Positions 1 to 6,223 of a DNA stretch of 6,223 nucleotides are shown in pieces; the stretch's first letter is position 1, and each line of letters begins with the position of its first letter. Below the pieces are notes generated by a model. It saw only the letters and a list, made by a program, of their open reading frames with translations, ran no database searches and had not been told where the DNA came from. The DNA comes from Verrucomicrobiia bacterium. GTDB taxonomy: Bacteria; Verrucomicrobiota; Verrucomicrobiia; CAIQCK01. The stretch lies in assembly GCA_026417675.1 (NCBI GenBank), contig JAOACV010000076.1:2103-8325 (forward strand), read 5' to 3'. Both the position numbers and the translations under genes were made by a program.

Positions 1-2
1 AG

Positions 3-1808
3 GGCGAGCGATACGACATCACGCTCAAGCCCGGCGAAGGCGCCAAGGCGGCGTTCATCGCTGAGGTGCGGCTGACCGCGCCCGGCGGCGACTCGAAACG
101 GCCCGACCTGAAACAAACGAGCTACAAGGCAAAACTCGCAACAAGGGGGCGGACGACTCAAACGCGGTCGTCGTGGATGGGCTTCCAAGGCGAAGGTTTC
201 CCGGAGATGCGCAAGGCGTGGGACACGCCATTGACGCCGCCCGCAGAACCCGCGAACGACGCGCGCGTGGAGGCGGCGTTCCGGCTCGCCGAGAGGCACG
301 CGCGGCAGGCCAACGAGGCGTTTTTCCGCTCGCGTCGCTTCATTGACGGCTGGCTGGCCTTCGCCGATCCCGCCACGGGACTGATCCCGCGCAACCTCAA
401 CCCCGGCGGCGATTATTGGAACGGGCGCGATGCGGCCGCTGATAACTGGCCGTTCATGGTGCTCACCGCCGCGATGACCGACCGTCCGTTGTTCGAGGGA
501 CGGATGCGGGAGATGTTGCGCGCGGAGATGAAGCTCACCTGCCGCGTGGACCGGCTGCCGGACGATTACTCGTTCAGCAAGAAAGGCTGGCGGCGCGAGA
601 AGGTCGAACTCGATGCGATCATCTTCGACGGCGCGGAATACGTGAAGGACGGCCTGCTGCCCATCACCGAATGGCTCGGCAAGAGCCTTTGGAGCGAGCG
701 CGCCATTGGCATCATTGACGACATCTGGAAGCACGCGCCGGTGGAGACGCCGTTCGGCAAGATCCCGACGCTGAACTTCGAGGTCAACGGCGACCTGCTG
801 CAAGCCTGCTCGCGGCTGTTCTGGTTCACCGGCGAACGCAAGTATTTGGATTGGGCCATCCGCCTCGGCGACTACTACCTCCTCGGCAACCATCACCCGA
901 CGCGCGACATGAAAGACCTCAAGCTCGGCGACCATTCGTGCGAGGTCATCAACGGCCTCTCCGAACTCTACGTCGCCTGCGCCTACGCGGCGCCGGAGAA
1001 ACGCGAGGCCTACCGCAAGCCGCTCCATGAGATGTATGACCGCATCCTGGAGATCGCCCGCAACGAGCACGGCCTGCTTTACCTTCACGTCAACACGCGC
1101 ACCGGCGAGCACAGCAGCGCGTTGACGGACAACTGGGGCTACAACTACGACGGCTTCTACACCGTCTTCCTGCTCGACAAGAAAACCGCCTACCGCGACG
1201 CCGTCCGCAAGGCGCTCAGCAACCTGAAGGCGCACTACACCGGCCAGGGCGGCCTGTGCCAGAGCGGCACCGCCGACGGGTATGCGGATTCCATCGAAGG
1301 CGCAATCACGCTGCTGAATCGCGAGCCGGTCGCCTCGGCGATGGAGTGGGTGGACGCGGAGATCAAGACCATGTGGGGCCGCCAGCATCCCAATGGCGTC
1401 ATCGAGGGCTGGCACGGCGACGGCAACTTCGCCCGCACGTCGCTGATGTATGCGCTCTGGAAGACGCAAGGCATCACCATCGAGCCGTGGCGCGCCGATG
1501 TGCGCTTCGGCGCCGCGCGCGCGGACGACACGCTTTGCATCAGCCTCGTGGCGAACCAACCGTGGCGCGTCAAACTCCTCTTCGACAAACCACGCCACCA
1601 AGTCAATATGCGCCTGCCGCTGGATTACCCGCGCATCAACCAGTTTCCCGAATGGTTTGTCACCGAGGCCGGCCGCGATTACGCCGTGCGCAACCTCTCA
1701 TCGGGGTTCGAGAAGACCTTGACCGGCAAAGACCTGCAAGCCGGACTGGAGGTAGAGTTGAAACCGGGTGTGGAATTGCGATTGCAGGTCAGTTCAGCAA
1801 CGCGTTGA
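3..1808 (+). CDS. Six-hairpin (alpha/alpha-toroid) glycosidase-like protein, 5' partial
   Basis: The frame is open from base 3 to the TGA at 1806-1808 (601 codons), so the true start probably lies left of the window. Numbering residues from base 3, about 100-500 look like an alpha/alpha-toroid of helical hairpins rich in Trp, Tyr and acidic residues. Family-like motifs are NGRDAAADNWPF (D143, D147, W149), WGYNYDGFY (378-386, D383), GYADSIEGA (D429, E432) and WHGDGNFART (D473). About 510-600 looks like a C-terminal beta-sandwich. Such folds occur in GH88/GH105-type and related sugar hydrolases and lyases; substrate and catalytic residues cannot be assigned. Residues 1-21 read as normal protein, but about 29-57 use unusual codons (CAA, ACA, AGG, GGG) and look low in quality. 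A separate gene could therefore start at GTG 66, ATG 177 or ATG 207; the last has GAAGG ten bases upstream. No signal peptide follows any of these starts. The Nudix gene begins 10 bases after the stop. Confidence 0.82.
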   Translation, partial: GERYDITLKPGEGAKAAFIAEVRLTAPGGDSKRPDLKQTSYKAKLATRGRTTQTRSSWMGFQGEGFPEMRKAWDTPLTPPAEPANDARVEAAFRLAERHARQANEAFFRSRRFIDGWLAFADPATGLIPRNLNPGGDYWNGRDAAADNWPFMVLTAAMTDRPLFEGRMREMLRAEMKLTCRVDRLPDDYSFSKKGWRREKVELDAIIFDGAEYVKDGLLPITEWLGKSLWSERAIGIIDDIWKHAPVETPFGKIPTLNFEVNGDLLQACSRLFWFTGERKYLDWAIRLGDYYLLGNHHPTRDMKDLKLGDHSCEVINGLSELYVACAYAAPEKREAYRKPLHEMYDRILEIARNEHGLLYLHVNTRTGEHSSALTDNWGYNYDGFYTVFLLDKKTAYRDAVRKALSNLKAHYTGQGGLCQSGTADGYADSIEGAITLLNREPVASAMEWVDAEIKTMWGRQHPNGVIEGWHGDGNFARTSLMYALWKTQGITIEPWRADVRFGAARADDTLCISLVANQPWRVKLLFDKPRHQVNMRLPLDYPRINQFPEWFVTEAGRDYAVRNLSSGFEKTLTGKDLQAGLEVELKPGVELRLQVSSATR

Positions 1809-1818
1809 GCATGCCGCC

Positions 1819-2325
1819 ATGCAATACACCTTCTGCCACTACTGCGGCGCGAAACTCCCATCCGGCGGCAAGCCTCACGCGCCGCAATCGTGCGCGGCCT
1901 GCGGCGCGACGTTCTACCACAACGCCAAGCCGTGCGCCGGCGCGCTGGTGGTGAAGGACCATCGCGTGCTGCTCGTGCGCCGCGGCATCGAACCGTTCAA
2001 GGACTACTGGGACATTCCCGGTGGGTTCCTCGAAGCCGGCGAGCATCCCGAAGACGCCGCGCGCCGCGAGGCGCTGGAGGAGACCGGCTTGGAAGTGCGT
2101 TTGACCGGCTTGCACGGCATCTACGTGGACGATTACGGCGACACGGGCCACAAGACGCTCAACATCTACTACCTCGCCGAGCCGCTCGGAGGCGCGTTGC
2201 GCGCGGGTAGTGACGCGGCGGAACTGCGCTGGTTCCATTACGACGAGCTGCCCGACAGGACCGCGTTCGCGCACGAGTCGAAGGTCTTGGCCGACTGGCG
2301 CGAGCGGGAAATGAGCCGCCGATAG
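1819..2325 (+). CDS. Nudix hydrolase with N-terminal zinc ribbon
   Basis: This 168-residue cytoplasmic protein has two CxxC knuckles near the N-terminus (C6, C9, C25, C28), forming a probable zinc ribbon. A complete Nudix box, GX5EX7REUXEEXGU, follows at G69-L91, with metal-binding E84, E87 and E88. Nudix enzymes hydrolyse a nucleoside diphosphate linked to another group. The WDIPGGFLEAGE stretch resembles ADP-ribose pyrophosphatase-like members (COG1051 type), but the substrate cannot be read from sequence. It is too short for NudC (NADH pyrophosphatase), and the SQPWPFPxS motif that follows the Nudix box in NudC is absent. ATG 1819 is preferred to the in-frame GTG 1768 because the zinc ribbon starts almost at once, as in relatives, and because GTG would overlap the previous gene by 41 bases. 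There is no clear Shine-Dalgarno. The 10-base gap to the upstream gene suggests cotranscription. Confidence 0.93.
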   Translation: MQYTFCHYCGAKLPSGGKPHAPQSCAACGATFYHNAKPCAGALVVKDHRVLLVRRGIEPFKDYWDIPGGFLEAGEHPEDAARREALEETGLEVRLTGLHGIYVDDYGDTGHKTLNIYYLAEPLGGALRAGSDAAELRWFHYDELPDRTAFAHESKVLADWREREMSRR

Positions 2326-2350
2326 CCCGCGACGTTTTTCCCTGCGATCG

Positions 2351-2378
2351 TTGAATGGAAACATTGCGGCGATACTAT
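2351..2378 (+). promoter_or_regulatory. Possible weak sigma70-type promoter
   Basis: The 119-base gap between the Nudix gene and the ThuA-like gene (2326-2444) is the only sizeable non-coding stretch and is more AT-rich than its surroundings. It holds TTGAAT (2351-2356), 16 bases, then TACTAT (2373-2378), each matching four of six consensus positions. This would place a promoter about 65 bases upstream of the ThuA-like start and could drive it together with the large gene at 3409. The match is weak and sigma70 consensus may not hold in this lineage. No convincing terminator hairpin was found in the gap. Confidence 0.25.
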
Positions 2379-2433
2379 GCGCGCGTTTTGAGCTTCTTTA
2401 TCGCGTGAAAATCTGGTGAACTTCAGCGGGTGA

Positions 2434-2438
2434 AAGGA
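2434..2438 (+). promoter_or_regulatory. Shine-Dalgarno for the ThuA-like gene
   Basis: AAGGA lies six bases before ATG 2445, the best ribosome-binding site in the window. It favours that start over the in-frame GTG 2430, which would put this motif inside the coding region, and over ATG 2460, which would shorten the signal peptide's charged N-terminus. The other genes here have no comparable site. Confidence 0.6.
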
Positions 2439-2444
2439 AATGTT

Positions 2445-3380
2445 ATGAACTTCGTTCGCATGTCACGTTGGTGCGCCGTGATTGCCGGCGCCATGTTCGC
2501 CGTGGGTTGCGGCCACGCCGCCGAGGGCAAGAAAAAGATCGTCTTCCTCACCGGGCCGCCGAGCCACGGGTTTGGCGCGCACGCGCACGGGGCGCAGAGC
2601 GCGTTGTTCGCGAAGCTGCTGAATGAAAATGTGCCCGGCGTTCAAGCCGAGGTGGTGCGCGAGTGGAAAGGCGACCCGGCCCCGCTGGAAGGCGCGGCGG
2701 CCCTCGTCATTTCCTGCGATGGCGGCAGTCTTATCGTGAAGTATCTCGACGTGCTGGATAACGCCATGAAGAAGGGCGTCGGCATGGCGTGCATTCATTA
2801 CGCCGTGGACGTGCCCAAGGGCAGGGTCGGCGACCGCATGCTCGACTGGATTGGCGGTTACTACGAGCAATGGTGGTCGGTCAATCCGACCTGGGAGGCC
2901 GAATTCAAATCGTTCCCCGACCATCCGATCACACGCGGCGTCAAGCCGTTCAAGATCAACGACGAGTGGTATTACCACATGCGTTTCCGCGAGAACATGC
3001 AGGGCGTCACGCCCATCCTCTCCGCCGTGCCGCCAGACAGCACGCGCGAGCGCGGCGACGGCCCGCACAGCGGCAACCCGACCGTGCGCGCGCGCAAAGG
3101 CATGGCTGAGATCGTCGCCTGGGCGGCGGAGCGGCCCGGCGGCGGACGCGGCTTCGGCACGACGGCGGGACATTTCTATTGGAACTGGGGCCACAACCAG
3201 ATGCGCAAGCTGATGCTCAACGCGTTTGTCTGGATCGCCGGACTCGAGGTGCCGCCCAATGGCGTGGAAACCAAGCCGGTGACCGCCGCCGAAATGGGCG
3301 CGTTCATCGAGAAGCTGCCCGCCAACGGTTGGAACCCGATGGGCATCCAGCGGATGCTTGATCAGTGGAACAAAGAGTGA
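2445..3380 (+). CDS. Exported ThuA-like domain protein
   Basis: This 311-residue protein has a basic N-terminus and a hydrophobic stretch (about 10-21), then AVG-C22. That could be a lipobox with a weak -3 Ala, or the signal may be cut by signal peptidase I near A25. Either way it is probably exported. Residues 30-275 form a ThuA-like domain (PF06283; class I glutamine-amidotransferase-like flavodoxin fold). It opens with KKIVFLTGPPSHGFG, has SCDGGS (90-95) near the usual nucleophile-elbow region, then IHYAVDVPKG, HPITRGVKPF, NDEWYYHMRF and GHFYWNWGHN. The family is named after ThuA of rhizobial trehalose utilisation. Exported single-domain versions with these motifs are typical of Planctomycetota and Verrucomicrobiota; their activity is unsettled and sugar-related by association only. 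No partner sugar dehydrogenase (ThuB-like) is in the window. The next gene starts 28 bases after the stop, so the two are likely cotranscribed. Confidence 0.92.
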   Translation: MNFVRMSRWCAVIAGAMFAVGCGHAAEGKKKIVFLTGPPSHGFGAHAHGAQSALFAKLLNENVPGVQAEVVREWKGDPAPLEGAAALVISCDGGSLIVKYLDVLDNAMKKGVGMACIHYAVDVPKGRVGDRMLDWIGGYYEQWWSVNPTWEAEFKSFPDHPITRGVKPFKINDEWYYHMRFRENMQGVTPILSAVPPDSTRERGDGPHSGNPTVRARKGMAEIVAWAAERPGGGRGFGTTAGHFYWNWGHNQMRKLMLNAFVWIAGLEVPPNGVETKPVTAAEMGAFIEKLPANGWNPMGIQRMLDQWNKE

Positions 3381-3408
3381 ACTCGCCGCGCGCGACCCGC
3401 CGATAGCC

Positions 3409-6223
3409 ATGCATCAGCTCACATTCCTCCCGGTTCTCGCCGCCGGCTTGATCGCGTTGCCTCACGGAACGCAGGCGGCCGACCTCATCACCAACGGCGG
3501 TTTTGAAGAGGGCGCCATCGGCTGGGAGCCGGACCCGAAACATGAGCTTGTCAACGACGCGAAGCGTGCGCATTCCGGCAACGCCTGTCTGACCGGCGAA
3601 GTCGCCCAAGAGAAACAGGCGCTGGTCCTGCGACGCCGCGTGCCGGTCAAGGCCGGTTGCCGTTACCGGTTCGAAATCTGGGCCAAGGCCACCCATCGCA
3701 CCAAACTGGTGTTGCGATCCGCCCCGCCCGGCGAACCGCCTGCGAAAGCAAAGGGCGGCACCTCCCGGCTGATGGCGGGCGCGTGGGAAGACCTGCCCAA
3801 CCAGTGGCGCAGATATGAATGCGACGTGCCGGTGAAGGCCAGCGGCATGATGGAGTTGCAGATCATCGCGCCCTCCTCGCACGGCGCGCCGCCGGGCCGG
3901 ATTTGGATTGACGACATCGCGCTCCACGAGACCGAACTGCCCGTCACCGCGTCGGCCACGGGCGGTGTTGGCTACAACGACGATTCCGCGCTGGCGCAGT
4001 GCGACGACGGCACGTTTTATCTCGCGTGGAACAGCTTCCGGGACGGGGCGGACACGTTGCAGGTGGCGCGTTACGAATTGAAGGGCAAGGAGGTCAGCCG
4101 GCTCGCCAACTGGCAGGTGCTCGCGGGCAAAGGCACCTACATCCTCGGCATCAAGGCCGTGCCCGCCGGTGACAAGGTCTTCATCCTCTACGCCGCCGAG
4201 GTGAAGAAAAACTGGGACATCTACGCGGTGCCATGCGCCGCCGGCGGACCGGGCAAACCCATCCGCATCACGACCAGCGACGCCGTGGACGTGAAACCCG
4301 CCGGCGCATGGCGGGATGGGACTTTGTGGGTGGCGTGGGAATCAAGCGCCGACGGCTGGCGGCGCATCGCCGCGGCTTCGGTGCGCGACGGCGCGGTCTC
4401 GAGACCGGAGCTGGTCAGCGCGGCCAACGCCTCCAACTACGATCCGGCGGTCGCGGCGATGCCGGACGGCGGCGTATTTGTGGCGTGGCACAGTTTCCGC
4501 AACAACAACTTCGATGTTTTCCTGCGCCACCGGAAGCACGACGGCGCGTGGGACGTTGAGCGGCGCGTGACGCAGGCGCCGAGCGTGGACCGGCATCCGT
4601 TGCTGGCCGCGCGCGGCGACGAGCTTTGGCTCATCTACGAGAACGCGCTCATGGGCCAGGCGGTCGGCGAAGAGGGCATCCGCAAACCCAGCGCCTACGC
4701 GGTCGGCGGGACGCTCATGCGACGGCTTGTGCTCGCCAAAGTCACGTCGGACGGTCTGCTGGCGCCGAAGGGTTACGCGCAGAACTCGCCGGTGTTTCGC
4801 AACAAATCCGAAGCGCCCAGCGTCGTGTTCGACGCGGCCGGCCGGCTCTGGCTGGCGTGCCGCACGGTGACCGTGCCGGCAGGCAAGAAGGGCAGGTCGC
4901 GCGCGTGGAACGTGTCGCTGACCTCGTTCGACGGGCGCGCGTGGTCGGAGCCGGTTGTGGTCTCGCATCTGGCTGGCGCGGACCGTTATCCGGGATTGGC
5001 GCTCGTGGGCGAACGGATCGTCGTGTCGTATCAGGCCGACGGCACCCCCATCATGTATGACAGCGAGGAGAAATCGAAGTCGGCCGTGAGCGACATCCAC
5101 TTCGCCACCGTGCCGTGCAAGGCGCCGGCGGCCCCGATCGCCTCGGCGGAATTCGAGCCGTGGGTCGAGCCGAAAGATGAATTCCTGCCGGGCAAGATTC
5201 GCGTGATGCGCGGCGAAGACCTGCCGACGCGCTCGATCACCTACAAAGGCCAAAAGCTCCATCTTTACTTCGGCAACCTGCACGACCACACCGACATCTC
5301 GCAGTGCAACCGCACGGGAGACGAGTCGGTGGACGAGAGCTACGCCAACATGCGCGACATCACCGGCTGCGATTTCGCGGCGGCGACCGATCACGGCTAC
5401 AACATGAACCCCTATCTTTGGAACCTGACCGCGAAGCTGGCGCGCGCCAACCAGGACGCGCCGCGGTTTCTGACGTTTCTCGCCGAGGAATGGACCTCGA
5501 CCTTCGAGGAATACAGCGCGAAACATCCCTACGGCTTCTACGGCCACCGCAATCTCATCTTTGCCGACCCGTATTTCCCGCGCTGGTGGAACGCCCGCAC
5601 CCGCTACACGCCCGCGCAGGTGTGGGAGGAGTTGCGCAAGATGAACGCCAACTTCGTCCACATCCCCCACCAGCTCGCCGACACCGGCAACGTGCCCACC
5701 GATTGGGATTTCGCCGATGAGGCCGCCCAGCCGGTCGCGGAAATCTTCCAGTGCCGCGGCTCCTATGAATACAAAGGCGCCCCGCGCGAGGCCGGCAACA
5801 CGACACCGCAGGGTTACTTCCTGCAAGACGCCTGGGCGCGCGGCATCGTCATCGGCGTCATCGCCAACCCCGACCACGGCGGCGGCACGGGCAAAGCCTG
5901 CGTCTATGCGCCCGAACTTTCCCGCGAGGCGATTCTCGACGCGTTACGCGCCCGGCGCTGTTTCGGCACGACCGCCGCGAAAATCTTCCTCGACGTGCGC
6001 GTGGAGGGTCATCTCATGGGCGAAAAGGTCGCCGCGCCCGCCGGCTCCACGGTGACGATCGAAGTCAACGCCGATTGTCCGGCGGACATTGACCGCATCG
6101 AGGTTTGCCGCAACAACAGATTCATCCACTCCAAGTCCTGCGAAGGACGACAGAGCCGGTTCACCTTTGTGGACCAGCAACCGTTGCCCGGCCGCTCCTA
6201 CTACTACGCTGTCTCTTATACAC
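3409..6223 (+). CDS. Secreted CBM-like / beta-propeller / PHP-type metallohydrolase, 3' partial
   Basis: ATG 3409 begins a signal peptide (hydrophobic 4-17, likely cut after TQA23) with no obvious Shine-Dalgarno. The frame stays open to the window end, and genuine sequence stops at residue 933. Domains: (a) 24-176, a CBM4/9-like jelly roll from LITNGGFEEGAIGW to IWIDDIALHE; (b) about 185-560, beta-propeller-like units with D-x-x-P/A...DG...V-A-W signatures near 191, 248, 294, 345, 394, 469 and 525; (c) about 615-860, a PHP-superfamily domain of DUF3604 / CehA-McbA type; (d) from about 865, a beta-sandwich cut off by the contig end. Candidate metal ligands are H625 and H627 (LHDHT), D661 and H662 (ATDHG), E693/E694, H713 (GHRN), H751/H754 (HIPHQ) and D822/H823 (NPDHG). 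PHP enzymes hydrolyse phosphate esters, and CehA/McbA hydrolyse carbamate esters; the substrate here is unknown. The N-terminal modules suggest extracellular carbohydrate binding. Confidence 0.88.
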   Translation, partial: MHQLTFLPVLAAGLIALPHGTQAADLITNGGFEEGAIGWEPDPKHELVNDAKRAHSGNACLTGEVAQEKQALVLRRRVPVKAGCRYRFEIWAKATHRTKLVLRSAPPGEPPAKAKGGTSRLMAGAWEDLPNQWRRYECDVPVKASGMMELQIIAPSSHGAPPGRIWIDDIALHETELPVTASATGGVGYNDDSALAQCDDGTFYLAWNSFRDGADTLQVARYELKGKEVSRLANWQVLAGKGTYILGIKAVPAGDKVFILYAAEVKKNWDIYAVPCAAGGPGKPIRITTSDAVDVKPAGAWRDGTLWVAWESSADGWRRIAAASVRDGAVSRPELVSAANASNYDPAVAAMPDGGVFVAWHSFRNNNFDVFLRHRKHDGAWDVERRVTQAPSVDRHPLLAARGDELWLIYENALMGQAVGEEGIRKPSAYAVGGTLMRRLVLAKVTSDGLLAPKGYAQNSPVFRNKSEAPSVVFDAAGRLWLACRTVTVPAGKKGRSRAWNVSLTSFDGRAWSEPVVVSHLAGADRYPGLALVGERIVVSYQADGTPIMYDSEEKSKSAVSDIHFATVPCKAPAAPIASAEFEPWVEPKDEFLPGKIRVMRGEDLPTRSITYKGQKLHLYFGNLHDHTDISQCNRTGDESVDESYANMRDITGCDFAAATDHGYNMNPYLWNLTAKLARANQDAPRFLTFLAEEWTSTFEEYSAKHPYGFYGHRNLIFADPYFPRWWNARTRYTPAQVWEELRKMNANFVHIPHQLADTGNVPTDWDFADEAAQPVAEIFQCRGSYEYKGAPREAGNTTPQGYFLQDAWARGIVIGVIANPDHGGGTGKACVYAPELSREAILDALRARRCFGTTAAKIFLDVRVEGHLMGEKVAAPAGSTVTIEVNADCPADIDRIEVCRNNRFIHSKSCEGRQSRFTFVDQQPLPGRSYYYAVSYT
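6209..6223. other. Untrimmed Tn5/Nextera mosaic-end adapter
   Basis: The last 15 bases, CTGTCTCTTATACAC, are identical to the first 15 of the 19-base reverse complement of the Tn5 mosaic end used in Nextera libraries (CTGTCTCTTATACACATCT). They sit exactly at the contig end. Genomic sequence therefore stops at 6208. The apparent final residues (Val-Ser-Tyr-Thr, and the Ala whose codon is completed by adapter bases) do not belong to the protein. Confidence 0.93.

Noticed and set aside
1256..1954. A 232-codon + strand frame bridging the toroid and Nudix genes
   Set aside because: The translation is Arg-rich, and it overlaps two well-supported genes in another frame.
2326..2350. Possible terminator after the Nudix gene (a T-run in GACGTTTTTCC)
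   Set aside because: No stable GC-rich hairpin precedes the five-T run, so an intrinsic terminator is not supported.
2405..2434. Three GTGAA copies upstream of the ThuA-like gene, spaced 11 and 14 bases apart
   Set aside because: The repeat is only five bases long, the spacing is irregular and there is no dyad symmetry. Chance is a sufficient explanation, and the third copy overlaps the ribosome-binding region.
2463..3410. A 315-codon open frame on the - strand, opposite the ThuA-like gene
   Set aside because: The + strand frame carries all the family motifs. The antisense product is low-complexity and matches nothing recognisable.
4342..5877. A 511-codon open frame on the - strand, inside the large + strand gene
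   Set aside because: It lies opposite a frame with a signal peptide and clear domain motifs. Its translation is Arg/Ala/Val/His-rich with no recognisable domain, as expected of antisense frames in GC-rich coding DNA.

Overview
This is a GC-rich, densely coded window in which every supported gene is on the + strand. Gene content suggests a free-living, polysaccharide-degrading bacterium of the Planctomycetota/Verrucomicrobiota type. The evidence is an exported ThuA-like protein, a very large modular secreted protein and weak Shine-Dalgarno use. The phylum is an inference and has not been tested against any database. The final 15 bases match the Tn5/Nextera mosaic end, so the piece is almost certainly a contig from tagmented short reads, ending in untrimmed adapter.

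Layout: (1) 3-1808, a protein open to the left edge, with features of an alpha/alpha-toroid (six-hairpin) glycosidase-like fold. (2) 1819-2325, a small zinc-ribbon Nudix hydrolase only 10 bases downstream. (3) 2326-2444, the only real intergenic gap, with a weak promoter candidate and one clear Shine-Dalgarno. (4) 2445-3380, an exported ThuA-like protein. (5) 3409 to the right edge, a secreted multidomain protein: signal peptide, carbohydrate-binding-like jelly roll, beta-propeller-like repeats, then a PHP-superfamily metal-dependent hydrolase domain (DUF3604 / CehA-McbA type). Gene 5 has no stop codon in the window and has about 933 genuine residues.

How they may work together: genes 1, 4 and 5 each have sugar-related features (toroid glycosidase fold, ThuA fold, carbohydrate-binding module). 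They are probably part of a carbohydrate-use locus, with the proteins at 2445 and 3409 acting outside the cytoplasm. The Nudix enzyme is a cytoplasmic nucleotide-diphosphate hydrolase and may simply share the transcript. No mobile element, CRISPR array, tRNA or rRNA was seen. The most notable item is the CBM-propeller-PHP architecture of the last gene.
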